From Brevibacterium sanguinis (GTDB lineage: Bacteria; Actinomycetota; Actinomycetes; Actinomycetales; Brevibacteriaceae), in contig NZ_QNSB01000013.1 of the NCBI RefSeq assembly GCF_003315415.1, forward strand, positions 43,031-107,030: DNA of 64,000 nt. Reading direction: 5' to 3'. Positions 51,008-59,431 of the stretch are shown piece by piece. The first letter of the stretch is position 1, and each line of letters begins with the position of its first letter. The translations under genes were made by a program, and so were the position numbers. The notes below the pieces were generated by a model. The model did not search any database. It was not told the DNA's origin and was given only the letters and a program-made list of their open reading frames with translations.

Positions 51008-51504
51008 TCGAGCGCGGCGATCTTCGCGACCTGCGCATTGGTGAGCATGACGAGGTCCTCGGGGCGGATCTCGATCTCCAGGCCCCGACGGCCGGCGGAG
51101 ACGAAGACGGAGGAGTGCTCGAGCGCGGTGCGGTCGACGACCACCGGAGCGGCATGGCGCTGGCCGAAGGGCGAGACGCCGCCGACCGGGTATCCGGTGC
51201 GCCGCTCGGTCTCGGCGACCCCGGCCAGCTGGGCCTTCTTGGCGTTGCGCGCGGAGGCGAGGGCTTTGAGGTCGAGCTGACCGGACACGGGAACCAGCGC
51301 CGTCACCGGTTCGCCGTCGACCTGGATCATCAGGGTCTTGAAGACCCGGTCGGAGCCGACTCCGAGCTTGTCCGCCGCCTCGGATCCGTAGCGGCGGGTG
51401 CTGGGATCATGGTCGAAACCGTGCAGGGAGTAGTCGATCCCCGCCAGGTTGAGAACACGCACCGCCGGGGTGGCTGCGCCGGTCGTTCTGGATGCGACTG
51501 TCAT
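51004..51504 (-). CDS. YbaK/EbsC-type aminoacyl-tRNA deacylase
   Basis: A 166-residue YbaK-fold protein. It has the conserved Lys in RVFKTLMIQVDG, the AKKAQLAGVAETERRTGY stretch, and the GGVSPFG loop that marks Cys-tRNA(Pro) deacylases. It clears mischarged tRNA. ATG 51504 has AGGAGG about 12 bases upstream. It converges on yigZ. Confidence 0.88.
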   Translation of the reverse strand: MTVASRTTGAATPAVRVLNLAGIDYSLHGFDHDPSTRRYGSEAADKLGVGSDRVFKTLMIQVDGEPVTALVPVSGQLDLKALASARNAKKAQLAGVAETERRTGYPVGGVSPFGQRHAAPVVVDRTALEHSSVFVSAGRRGLEIEIRPEDLVMLTNAQVAKIAALD

Positions 51505-51999
51505 AAAGGGGTCGTGCCTCCTGTCCGCACTCAGCGGCCGCGGTGCGCCGAGACGAGCACCTGCGACCGAGCTTCGATACGGACGGAACGTAGTTTCGAA
51601 TGCTATGGATACCCAGCCACAATAGGCGAAATGTGATGAGGAACGCCAATCTTCCCGCCCGAGAGTCGACCGTTCGGTAACGCGGATGTCGCGACATCGC
51701 CGAGGCTGGACCCGGTGATCGCGTGCCGCTCGCTCCCGGTGTCATCCTCCCAGGTCGCACTGCCCCCGGCCCGGCGTGCGGGCGGTCGTCGCCGCGACGC
51801 CGCCGAGGAGGGGCGGGCACACCCCGACGATTCGCGCCGCCCGGAACGTGCGACGGGCGGGCGCCGGATGACGTTCACGTCCCTTGCCAGATGACTGGAC
51901 GCCGGAGATCCGCGCCCGCGGGTGTTCGAGGACGCCGCGGCGCCGTGGATCGAGAGCCTGGGACGGCAGTCGGTCGGGGATCGGGCAGGGACGTCCGGA
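51505..51999. other. 495-base gap without a supported gene
   Basis: It holds the YbaK upstream region (AT-richer at 51590-51690) and a GC-rich stretch to the end of the zincin gene. Frames open on both strands are Arg/Pro/Ser-rich shadows. No RNA or repeat is recognised. Confidence 0.5.
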
Positions 52000-52347
52000 T
52001 CAGCCCCACCCGATCTCGTGGAGGCGTTCGTCGTCGATGCCGTAGAAGTGGGCGATCTCGTGGACGATCGTGATGACGATCTCCCGTCTGAGGTGCTCGC
52101 GGTCGTCGGCGAAGGAGATGAGGTTGTCCCGGTAGAGGAAGATCGCGTCGGGCAGTTCGAATCCCGCCTGGCCGCGCTCCCCCACCGGAGTGCCTTCGTA
52201 CAGGCCGAGCAGCGTGGTGTCACCGTTCTCGGGCTTGTCCTCGACGAAGAGGGCGACGTTGTCGAGCTCGTCGGTGACGCCGGCGGGGAGGTCGTCGAGC
52301 GCCTCCTCGAGGATCGCCTCGAACTCGTCTTCACTGAGGTGCTCCAT
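52000..52347 (-). CDS. Zincin-like metallopeptidase family protein
   Basis: A 115-residue small metallopeptidase-fold protein. The zinc motif HEIAHFYGIDD fits HExxHxxGxxD (His near 95 and 99, Asp near 105). The N-terminus MEHLSEDEFEAILEEALDDLP is acidic. Such minimal zincins are widespread in Actinobacteria; substrates are unknown. ATG 52347 is the only well-placed methionine. Confidence 0.82.
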   Translation of the reverse strand: MEHLSEDEFEAILEEALDDLPAGVTDELDNVALFVEDKPENGDTTLLGLYEGTPVGERGQAGFELPDAIFLYRDNLISFADDREHLRREIVITIVHEIAHFYGIDDERLHEIGWG

Positions 52348-52691
52348 GCCGCCACTCTATCGGGCGACCCGCCGCCCCTCCGGGCGAAGGGGCGAGTTCG
52401 CTGCACGAGCTGCCGGCATGCGCGCCCGGTGCGAGCTCTCGACGGAACGAGGCGAGCACGCACCGCGCGATCACCTCGCCTCACGAACGCGCAGGAGAAT
52501 GTCGCAACGCTTGGGGAAGGGACCGGGAACGGTCGCAGCACCTCGGCGTGCCCCCCGATTCCCGGGGCTCGGGGCTCCCGCCTCCCCGCCCAAGAACTGT
52601 GACGGAGGACACCTGCTCTCGCTTTGCATTCTCCGAAACGGTTGGGATAAGCTTAACGTCGTTGCCCACGGGGAATCCGAGAGCAAACTAG
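52348..52691 (+). promoter_or_regulatory. Upstream region of the tRNA cluster
   Basis: No gene is seen here. Near the end, TTGCAT (52624-52629) and TAAGCT (52648-52653), 18 bases apart, make a plausible promoter for the tRNA-Glu/Asp unit about 40 bases upstream of the first tRNA. Confidence 0.4.
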
Positions 52692-52764
<73 letters not shown>

Positions 52765-52801
52765 CGGTGTAGGATCGAGAGGTCCGACACCACAACAGCA
52801 A

Positions 52802-52875
52802 GGCCCTGTGGCGCAGTTGGTTAGCGCGCCGCCCTGTCACGGCGGAGGTCGCGGGTTCGAGTCCCGTCAGGGTCG
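52802..52875 (+). tRNA. tRNA-Asp (anticodon GTC)
   Basis: A 74-nt cloverleaf. The anticodon arm CCGCCCTGTCACGGCGG gives anticodon GTC, the T arm is CGGGTTCGAGTCCCG, and the acceptor pairs GGCCCTG with CAGGGTC. It lies 37 bases after tRNA-Glu, same unit. Confidence 0.95.
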
Positions 52876-52883
52876 CGGAGCAT

Positions 52884-52907
52884 AAGGCTCTTCTTCGGAA
52901 GAGCCTT
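52884..52907 (+). terminator. Intrinsic terminator after tRNA-Asp
   Basis: A 10-bp perfect stem (AAGGCTCTTC/GAAGAGCCTT) closed by a TTCG tetraloop and followed by TGTTTCTCT. Confidence 0.88.
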
Positions 52908-52943
52908 TGTTTCTCTCGGCATACTTCGGTATGTCGGCGACCA

Positions 52944-53019
52944 GGCTCTGTAGCTCAGTTGGTAGAGCGTTCGACTGAAAATCGAAAGGTCACCGGATCG
53001 ACGCCGGTCGGAGCCACCA
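52944..53019 (+). tRNA. tRNA-Phe (anticodon GAA)
   Basis: A 76-nt cloverleaf including an encoded CCA (53017-53019). The D arm is GCTCAGTTGGTAGAGC, the anticodon loop CTGAAAAT gives GAA, and the acceptor pairs GGCTCTG with CGGAGCC. It lies after the tRNA-Asp terminator, so it has its own promoter. Confidence 0.95.
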
Positions 53020-53022
53020 GAA

Positions 53023-53058
53023 CGACGAACCCCCGCGGACTCCGCGGGGGGTTCGTCG
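53023..53058 (+). terminator. Terminator after tRNA-Phe
   Basis: A long GC-rich stem from CGACGAACCCCC to its complement ending at 53058 (17 bp with one bulged base). Confidence 0.75.
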
Positions 53059-53591
53059 CGTTCCGGGCTGGTGTGGGCAGGACCCGCGCGGACCCCGCCC
53101 TCCGGCGGAACCTCCGCGCTTCAGCCCGAACCCATCATCGTTGAGCCAAGCGCCCAGACAAGCTCCTCGTCGAGCCGAGCGCCGACTTCACCCACTCAGG
53201 CCCCTCGGCCCGGTCAGTGTGCATCCGAGTTCCGCTGACCCCGATTGTCAGGGAGGAGAGCGTCGAATTCCCACTGCGTTCTCGAACATTTCCTCCCTGA
53301 CGATGTCGACGATCGACGTCCCACCACCCCACCCCGTGTCAGCCCCCGTCGACTCACCCGACAGACGGCGGCCCGTCCGGTCGACCCGCACCCGGCGGAC
53401 CGTCCCGCCCCGATTCGGTCGACGAGAGTGGCCGTGGGGACCCGAGCGGGATCGCTGCGGGCGGTGCGGATTCGCGAGCCATGGTGAGGCACATGCGACC
53501 TGTCGGATGCCGCTCCCGCGTGCGAGAATGAGGAACCGACCAGAGTCGAGCGGCAGTTCGGCACCGATCGATCACGAGCAGAGGAGTGACC
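53059..53591. other. 533-base gap before the acidic protein gene
   Basis: No supported gene. It contains an 11-bp inverted pair GTCAGGGAGGA (53247-53257) and TCCTCCCTGAC (53291-53301), 33 bases apart. A GAGGAG ribosome site at the end belongs to the next gene. Confidence 0.5.
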
Positions 53592-53978
53592 ATGAGCGAG
53601 AACCCCGACGATCCGATGGATGTGCAGGACAACCCCGACGCCGAGCCCTATGTGGAGCCGGGAGCCGAAGGACCGGTGGGAACCGGAGTCGAAGGCGCCG
53701 ACGACGCCCTCCTCGAGGACACCGACTGGGACCAGGGCGATCGCGAGATGTTCGACGACAACGCCCCGGAGATGCCGACCGAGCTGTCCATGGACGAGAC
53801 CCCGGCCGCCGAGCAGGGCAACCGCGTCGGTGACGAGATGGCCGCCGAGGGCCTCGACGATGCCGAGGTCGCAGAGCTCTCCGGCGACGATGCCAACATC
53901 GAGGCCCTTGCCGACGACGGCGTCGAGCAGGTCGACGTCATCGACGGCATGCCTGAGGTCATCGACGACAACTACTGA
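53592..53978 (+). CDS. Strongly acidic protein of unknown function
   Basis: A 128-residue protein made largely of Asp, Glu, Gly and Ala (for example DDALLEDTDWDQGDREMF and GDDANIEALADDG) with almost no basic residues. It is probably disordered. I do not recognise a family, although similar short acidic proteins occur in related actinobacteria. ATG 53592 has GAGGAG upstream; GTG 53586 overlaps that site and is rejected. It is followed by a clean terminator, so it is a single-gene unit. Confidence 0.65.
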   Translation: MSENPDDPMDVQDNPDAEPYVEPGAEGPVGTGVEGADDALLEDTDWDQGDREMFDDNAPEMPTELSMDETPAAEQGNRVGDEMAAEGLDDAEVAELSGDDANIEALADDGVEQVDVIDGMPEVIDDNY

Positions 53979-53998
53979 CCCAGTCCACCGACGATTCC

Positions 53999-54029
53999 CG
54001 AGGGCCCGCACATCGCGTGCGGGCCCTCG
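53999..54029 (+). terminator. Terminator after the acidic protein gene
   Basis: A 13-bp perfect stem (53999-54011, 54017-54029) with a 5-nt loop, followed by TCCTTT. Confidence 0.85.
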
Positions 54030-54064
54030 TCCTTTCCCGGTCCCGCTCGACCGACGCCCGCACG

Positions 54065-54152
54065 GAGGCGACCAGGCCGACCCCGCACACGCCGACTCCG
54101 CCCGCACCGAGGCGAACAGGCCGACCCCGCCCACGCCGACTCCGCCGGCGCC
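54065..54152 (+). repeat. 44-bp imperfect tandem repeat
   Basis: Two units (54065-54108, 54109-54152), each with GAGGCGA-CAGGCCGACCCCGC, lie in the 286-base gap before the acyltransferase gene. No coding content. Confidence 0.75.
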
Positions 54153-54267
54153 GATTCGTCGACCGGCCGAGACCGTCACACACCCCTGCCGCTGCGCGCC
54201 AGAGCGCGGGAGACCACCCTGCTCGGACCACTCCTCCACAGCGGAGAGCAGCGTCCCGCAACCACTC

Positions 54268-54315
54268 TGTCAATATTTTCTTGACACCCACGAAGCGTCA
54301 ACCTAACCTTGACGC
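54268..54315 (+). promoter_or_regulatory. Leaderless promoter with two matching palindromes
   Basis: The -35 box TTGACA (54281-54286) and -10 box TAACCT (54304-54309) are 17 bases apart, and ATG 54316 lies 6 bases after the -10, so the mRNA is probably leaderless. Two inverted repeats of the same design overlap it: TGTCAA-N7-TTGACA (54268-54286) and GCGTCAA-N7-TTGACGC (54295-54315), centres 28 bases apart. The first covers the -35 and the second the -10, so binding would repress. Confidence 0.75.
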
Positions 54316-55758
54316 ATGACTTCATTCACGTTCTACTCAATCACCGAAGAGCGCCCCTCGACCCGCTGGAAGGCGCTGTTCGACAGCGTCTGGCCCGCCT
54401 ACCGCGCCTGGTACCTGCGCGACGGCGACCGGGCACGGCCCGACCTGCGCACCGCGGAGAGCCGCCTGCGCGAGCACATGCCCGAACTCGTCCCCACGTG
54501 GCGTCGCCTCGTCGACCTCGCCGGCGGCGATGAGACGGCAGCCCGGATGCTCACTCTGTGGAATCCGCCCCGCTTCCTGCCCGGCTGCTCCCAGGTCGCC
54601 CTCAGCACGCCCGAACCCGCCCTGCTGCGCAACTACGACTATGGCCTCGAGCTGTTCGAGCGCGTCCACAGCTCGACCCGCTACGGCGCGCGGCGCGTCA
54701 TCGGCACCTCGGACTGCCTCTGGGGCCTCCTCGACGGGATGAACGAAGACGGGTTGGCGGTGTCGCTCGCCTTCGGCGGACGACCGGGCGACGGCGACGG
54801 ATTCGCCGCTCCCCTCGTCGTGCGCTTCCTCCTCGAGGTCGCCGGAGACGTCCCGGAGGCCCTGCGGCGGCTCGAGACGATCCCGGTCTCGATGTACTAC
54901 AACCTCACCCTGGTCGATGCGAAAGGGACGGCAGTGACCGCCTACGTCGGACCCGGAATGACCCCGGAGGTCTGCGAGGACCCGGTCGCGACGAACCATC
55001 GCGGACGCCTCCCGGAATTCCCCGATCACGCCCGGCGCTTCCGCAGCGTCGAACGGCAGGATCAGCTCACCGAGGCCGTGGAACGAGGATGCGATGTGAC
55101 CGCAATGGCCGAGGAGATGCTCAGCCCCGGAGTCTTCAGCGACGACTACGACAACGCCTTCGGCACCCTGTACACTGCCGTCTACCGGCCCCTGCGCGGC
55201 GAGGTCGAATACCGCTGGCGCTCGCGAAGCTGGACCCGCAGCCTCACCTCTACCGAGGAGATGATCATCGTGACCCTCGACGACCCCACGCCCGAACCCA
55301 TCGACCTGAGCCGCGGGAAGGGGGCGTCCTCGACCTCGGATGCGACACCTCCGGCGGAACGCGCAGACGGTGACACTGCATCCAGACCATCCTCCGGTCC
55401 GACCGATCCGACCACCGATCCGACCGGCACAGCCTCCGCTGCGACCGGCACGACCGCCGGGTTGCCCAGCACGACCTCCGGTCCGACCGGATCGCACAGC
55501 ACGACCGCTGGCTCAACGGCCACCGACCCTGCCGGAGCCGGCACCGTCGCCCAGCTCGCCGCCACCGCGCGCCGCGCGGTCAACGACCTCGCGCACTCGC
55601 CGGATCCCGCCGCGTTCTCCGCGCTCATCGACCTCTCCAGCGAGGTCGGCGAGGCGCTCGGCACCAGTGCCCGCCTGCTCGCGGAGCAGAACTCATGGGC
55701 ACGGGTGGCCGAGATCGCCGAAGTCAGCCGGCAGGCCGCCTGGCAGCGCTGGCGCTGA
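54316..55758 (+). CDS. C45-type autoproteolytic acyltransferase/hydrolase fused to a C-terminal HTH
   Basis: A 480-residue protein in two parts. Residues about 1-325 look like the acyl-CoA:6-APA acyltransferase (C45 Ntn-hydrolase) family. The nucleophile Cys91 in LPGCSQVALS would follow the self-cleavage site, then comes LLRNYDYGLE, and later GMNEDGLAVSLAFGG and ATNHRG. About 85 Ser/Thr/Gly-rich residues follow. The last ~65 residues hold an HTH-like unit (SWARVAEIAEVSRQAAWQRW) common in actinobacterial DNA-binding proteins. The substrate is unknown. The promoter carries twin palindromes, so control by its own HTH is possible. Confidence 0.7.
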   Translation: MTSFTFYSITEERPSTRWKALFDSVWPAYRAWYLRDGDRARPDLRTAESRLREHMPELVPTWRRLVDLAGGDETAARMLTLWNPPRFLPGCSQVALSTPEPALLRNYDYGLELFERVHSSTRYGARRVIGTSDCLWGLLDGMNEDGLAVSLAFGGRPGDGDGFAAPLVVRFLLEVAGDVPEALRRLETIPVSMYYNLTLVDAKGTAVTAYVGPGMTPEVCEDPVATNHRGRLPEFPDHARRFRSVERQDQLTEAVERGCDVTAMAEEMLSPGVFSDDYDNAFGTLYTAVYRPLRGEVEYRWRSRSWTRSLTSTEEMIIVTLDDPTPEPIDLSRGKGASSTSDATPPAERADGDTASRPSSGPTDPTTDPTGTASAATGTTAGLPSTTSGPTGSHSTTAGSTATDPAGAGTVAQLAATARRAVNDLAHSPDPAAFSALIDLSSEVGEALGTSARLLAEQNSWARVAEIAEVSRQAAWQRWR

Positions 55759-55778
55759 GTATTACAGCGCCGGCGCTG
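55744..55778 (+). terminator. Hairpin at the acyltransferase stop
   Basis: CAGCGCTGGCGCTG (55744-55757) pairs with CAGCGCCGGCGCTG (55765-55778), one mismatch, 7-nt loop; the left arm covers most of the stop codon. The rest of the gap to 55913 holds nothing recognised. Confidence 0.55.
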
Positions 55779-55913
55779 AGTCGCAGAGCCGGCGATCGCC
55801 GGTCATCCGACCGCAGGCTCCCGGCGCACCTTCCGTCGCGCTGAGCCGCAGGACCGGCAGTCTCCCTTCAACCGCCGCCCGCCTGATCACGCGGGACCCC
55901 GGCACACCGCCGG

Positions 55914-57086
55914 TCAGCGGAAGGCCTGCTCCCCGGTGATGTGCCGGCCGAGGATGAGCGTGTGGACCTCGTCGGTGCCCTCATAGGTGCGCACGGACTC
56001 GAGGTTGTTCGCGTGCCGCAGGGGTGAGTAGTCGAGCGTGATCCCGTTGCCGCCGAGCATCGTGCGGGCCTCCCGGCAGATCGCGATCGCCTCCCGGCAG
56101 TTGTTGAGCTTGCCCACCGAGATCTGGACCGGATCGAGAGCGCCCGCGTCCTTGAGCCGTCCCGTCCGCTCGGCGATGAGGATGCCCTTCTGGATCTCGA
56201 GGGCCATGGTCACGAGCTTCTCCTGACTGAGCTGGTAGGCGGCCAGCGGCTTGTCGAACTGCATCCGCTCCTGCGAGTACCTCAGCGCCGCCTCGAAGGC
56301 ATCACGAGCGGCGCCCATCGCTCCCCACATGATCCCGTACCGGGCCTCGTTGAGGCAGGAGAACGGACCCTTCAGTCCCATCGCACCCGGGAGGAGAGCC
56401 TCGGCGGGAAGAACCACCTCGTCGAGGGTGATGTCGCATTGGATGGAGGCCCGCATCGACAGCTTCGGCGCGATGGGAGTCGCGGTGAAGCCCGGGCTGT
56501 CGGTGGGCACGAGGAACCCGCGGATCCCCTCGTCCGTCGCCGCCCAGATGACGGCGATGTGCGCGATCGAGGCGAGCCCGATCCACCTCTTCTGCCCCGT
56601 CAGCGTCCACGAGCCGTCGGCATTGCGACGGGCGTTCGTCGCCATCGATGAGGGATCGGATCCGGCGGTCGGCTCCGTGAGCCCGAAGCAGCCGATGATC
56701 TCGCCCGCGGCCATGCCCGGCAGATACTCGTTCTTCTGCTCCTCGGAGCCGAACTTGTGGATCGCCGACATCGCCAGCGAACCCTGGACGGACACGAAGG
56801 TGCGCAGTCCGGAGTCACCGGCCTCGAGCTCGAGCGCGGCGAGACCGTACTCGACGGCAGAGCGACCCGGACAGCCGTAGCCCTCGAGGTGCATGCCGAG
56901 GAGGCCGAGCTCCCCCATCTCGGGGACGATGTCGACGGGGAAGACCGCATTCTCGTACCATTCGGCGATGTTCGGACGGATCCTGGCGTCGACGAAGGCC
57001 CGGACCTCGTCGCGGAGCCGCAGTTCGGTCTCCGAGAAGAGTCCCTCGAGGTCGAGGAGGTCGGAAGGGCTGCCTGTCGTCGTCAT
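55914..57086 (-). CDS. Acyl-CoA dehydrogenase, glutaryl-CoA dehydrogenase-like
   Basis: A 390-residue acyl-CoA dehydrogenase. Features are the N-terminal helical domain, GCFGLTEPTAGSDPSSM (FAD/substrate motif, about 145-160), the beta domain, and the catalytic Glu in RTYEGTDEVHTLILGR near the C-terminus. The EGYGCPG loop and the T-Y-E-G-T context match the glutaryl-CoA dehydrogenase clade, which oxidises and decarboxylates glutaryl-CoA. ATG 57086 has AGGAG 7 bases before; 57149 would read into promoter repeats. It is divergent from the LysR gene, which may control it. Confidence 0.85.
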   Translation of the reverse strand: MTTTGSPSDLLDLEGLFSETELRLRDEVRAFVDARIRPNIAEWYENAVFPVDIVPEMGELGLLGMHLEGYGCPGRSAVEYGLAALELEAGDSGLRTFVSVQGSLAMSAIHKFGSEEQKNEYLPGMAAGEIIGCFGLTEPTAGSDPSSMATNARRNADGSWTLTGQKRWIGLASIAHIAVIWAATDEGIRGFLVPTDSPGFTATPIAPKLSMRASIQCDITLDEVVLPAEALLPGAMGLKGPFSCLNEARYGIMWGAMGAARDAFEAALRYSQERMQFDKPLAAYQLSQEKLVTMALEIQKGILIAERTGRLKDAGALDPVQISVGKLNNCREAIAICREARTMLGGNGITLDYSPLRHANNLESVRTYEGTDEVHTLILGRHITGEQAFR

Positions 57087-57110
57087 CGCTGTGCTCCTGT
57101 CGGTGCGCTC

Positions 57111-57200
57111 TCGCGCGGGGTGGTCATGGTGTTCGCGCGGGGTGGTCATGGTGTTCGCGCGGGGTGGTCAATGGTGTTCACGGGAGGATGGTCATGGTGC
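57111..57200. repeat. 22-bp tandem repeats in a divergent promoter
   Basis: Units at 57111-57132 and 57133-57154 are identical (each contains GCGGGGTGGTCATGGTGT), 57155-57177 has one extra base, and 57178-57200 is degenerate. They lie between the acyl-CoA dehydrogenase and LysR genes. Confidence 0.85.
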
Positions 57201-57321
57201 TCGCGCCGAGGCGACGCGACTCTCGTGCGCGGAGCGACGAGGCGCTCGTGCGCCGCTGTCTGTCCGCCCGTTCAGCATCCCACCGAGGATTGCCTCGAGT
57301 CCAATGCCCAATCCCTCAGCC

Positions 57322-57344
57322 ATTGATATGGTGCACTTATCAAT
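57322..57344. promoter_or_regulatory. LysR-type operator
   Basis: ATTGATA-N9-TATCAAT, a perfect interrupted palindrome containing the T-N11-A core typical of LysR sites, 15 bases before the LysR GTG and next to its ribosome-binding site. It fits autoregulation and control of the divergent dehydrogenase. Confidence 0.75.
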
Positions 57345-57359
57345 AAAGGAGGGAGGCCC

Positions 57360-58247
57360 GTGGATCTGCGCCAGTTCTCCGCGTTCATCGCCGTCGCCGA
57401 GGAGCTCCACTTCGGCCGCGCGGCCGAGAAGCTCCACGTCACTCAGCCGGCACTGAGTCAGATGATCCGCTCCCTCGAGAGGGAGCTGGGAGTGATGCTC
57501 TTCGAGCGCACGACCCGACGGGTGCGGCTCACGGCCTCCGGAGAAGCGCTGCTCGAACCCTCGCGGTCGATCCAGACCCAGCTCGAGGGCGCCAAGCGGA
57601 TCGCCCGGGCGGCCCAGCAGGGGGTCGTGGGGAGGGTGCGGTTCGGCTTCGGCGGGTCGAGCGGCTACTCGATCCTCTCCCTCGTCGCCCGGGAGGTCGC
57701 CCGCCGCCAACCCGGCATCGAGCTCGTCCTCCGACCGCAGACGTACTCCGGTGAGGCGGCGACGGCGGTGCGCGACGGCCTGCTCGACCTCGGTGTCATC
57801 AGCCCGCCCGCCCCGGCCGGCATCGACGTCCACGTCATCCGGCAGGAGCGGGTCATGCTCGCCGTCCCCGCCGACCATGAACTCGCCGGCCGCGCCGAGG
57901 TGGGGGTCGCCGAACTCCGTGAGCAGCCGTTCATCTCCTACGCCCCCTCGCACGGCTCTCAGGTCAGGGAGGCGCTCATGCGCCTGTCCGATGAGGCAGG
58001 ATTCCTCCCCCGCATCGTCCAGGAGGCCCCGGATCCCTACAGTCTGCTCGCGCTCGTCGGCGCGACGGTGGGCATCGCCGTCGTCGTCGAGTCCTCGCAC
58101 CACATCCGCATGGACGGCGTGTCCTACGTCCGCCTCGCCGAGGGAGGGAACGCGTTCCCCCTGGCCATCGGCTGGCGCCGGAACAATCCGTCGACCGCGC
58201 TCAGCCGCGTCGTCGAGATTCTCCGCGACGTGCTGCCGACCGCCTGA
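57360..58247 (+). CDS. LysR-family transcriptional regulator
   Basis: A 295-residue LysR protein. The N-terminal winged helix (MDLRQFSAFIAVAEELHFGRAA, VTQPALSQMIRSLE, about 1-60) is followed by a linker helix and a two-lobed effector domain (GRVRFGFGGSSGYSIL to RDVLPTA). The GTG at 57360 has AAGGAGGGAGG upstream. The operator at 57322-57344 and the divergent acyl-CoA dehydrogenase gene point to local control of that enzyme; the downstream racemase gene is 141 bases away and may have its own promoter. Confidence 0.92.
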   Translation: MDLRQFSAFIAVAEELHFGRAAEKLHVTQPALSQMIRSLERELGVMLFERTTRRVRLTASGEALLEPSRSIQTQLEGAKRIARAAQQGVVGRVRFGFGGSSGYSILSLVAREVARRQPGIELVLRPQTYSGEAATAVRDGLLDLGVISPPAPAGIDVHVIRQERVMLAVPADHELAGRAEVGVAELREQPFISYAPSHGSQVREALMRLSDEAGFLPRIVQEAPDPYSLLALVGATVGIAVVVESSHHIRMDGVSYVRLAEGGNAFPLAIGWRRNNPSTALSRVVEILRDVLPTA

Positions 58248-58388
58248 GTCCCGTCGGATTCGCAGGCCCCACTCCGCGGGCTCCCTGCTATTCTGTGCAA
58301 TGTCACACATCGTCCCGACGATGCTTCAGGGGCAGGCCTGCACCGCGCCGGCTCGTCACCGTCCGCACTGTCCAGCGAAGGAGCTCCC

Positions 58389-59396
58389 GTGCGCACCTCC
58401 CGCGTCTTCCATGCCGTCGACTCCCACACCGAGGGAATGCCCACCCTGGTCATCACCGGCGGAGTCGGGGTGCTGCCCGGGGCGACGATGGCCGAGCGCC
58501 GGACCTGGTTCCTCGAGAACTCCGATCACATCCGCACCCTGCTCATGACCGAGCCGCGCGGCCACTCCTCGATGAGCGGGGCCATCCTGCAGCCGCCGAC
58601 GAGGGACGACGCCGACTGGGGCGTCCTCTTCATCGAGGTCTCCGGCTGCCTGCCGATGTGCGGCCACGGCACGATCGGGGTCGCCACCGTGCTCGTCGAG
58701 ACCGGGATGGTCGAGGTCCAGGAGCCGGTGACGACGGTCCGCCTCGACACTCCGGCCGGACTCGTCATCGCCTCGGTGTCGGTGACCGACGGCCACGCCG
58801 AGTCCGTGACGATCACGAACGTCCCGTCCTTCACCGACCGCCTCGGCGCCGAGGTGGAGGTGCCCGGGCTCGGGACCGTCACCTACGACCTCGCCTTCGG
58901 AGGGAACTTCTACGCGATCGTCGACCTCGACTCCCTCGGCATCGAGTTCCGCGAGGACCGGGCGAACCGCGGCGAGCTCCTCGACGCGGGGCTCGCGATC
59001 ATGGGGGCGATCAACGCCCACGACGAACCCGTCCACCCGGAGCGCGCGGACATCAGGGGCACCCGTCATGTCTACCTCACGGCACCGGGGTCGAGCGCTC
59101 AGCGCTCCCGCCATGCCATGGCCATCCATCCCGGCTGGTTCGACCGCTCCCCGTGCGGGACGGGGACGAGCGCCCGGATGGCGGCGCTGCACGCGCGCGG
59201 CGAGCTCGGCCTGGAGACCGATTTCGTCAACGAGTCCTACATCGGCTCCCGCTTCATCGGCCGCCTCATCGGGGAGACGACCGTGGGCGGGCGCCCGGCG
59301 GTGATCCCGACCGTGACGGGCCGGGCCTGGGTGACGGGGACCGCGCAGTACTTCCTCGACCCGAGCGACCCGTTTCCCGCCGGCTTCCTCGTCTGA
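58389..59396 (+). CDS. Proline racemase / hydroxyproline 2-epimerase family enzyme
   Basis: A 335-residue cofactor-independent racemase-fold enzyme. Both catalytic cysteines are present: Cys91 in PMCGHGT and Cys256 in SPCGTGTSA. That argues for two-base racemisation or epimerisation (proline racemase or 4-hydroxyproline 2-epimerase) and against the dehydratase branch, in which the first Cys is Ser or Thr. The N-terminal FHAVDSHTEGMPT is typical. The GTG start at 58389 has GAAGGAG upstream. It is followed after 35 bases by a GntR regulator, which suggests a small catabolic unit for hydroxyproline-like compounds. Confidence 0.88.
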   Translation: MRTSRVFHAVDSHTEGMPTLVITGGVGVLPGATMAERRTWFLENSDHIRTLLMTEPRGHSSMSGAILQPPTRDDADWGVLFIEVSGCLPMCGHGTIGVATVLVETGMVEVQEPVTTVRLDTPAGLVIASVSVTDGHAESVTITNVPSFTDRLGAEVEVPGLGTVTYDLAFGGNFYAIVDLDSLGIEFREDRANRGELLDAGLAIMGAINAHDEPVHPERADIRGTRHVYLTAPGSSAQRSRHAMAIHPGWFDRSPCGTGTSARMAALHARGELGLETDFVNESYIGSRFIGRLIGETTVGGRPAVIPTVTGRAWVTGTAQYFLDPSDPFPAGFLV

Positions 59397-59431
59397 GTAT
59401 CCTGACTGAGCATCGACGAAAGGACACCGAC

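Noticed and set aside
51603..52541. Minus-strand 312-codon frame around the zincin gene
   Set aside because: Ser/Arg-rich shadow; the shorter gene 52000-52347 has the HExxHxxGxxD motif.
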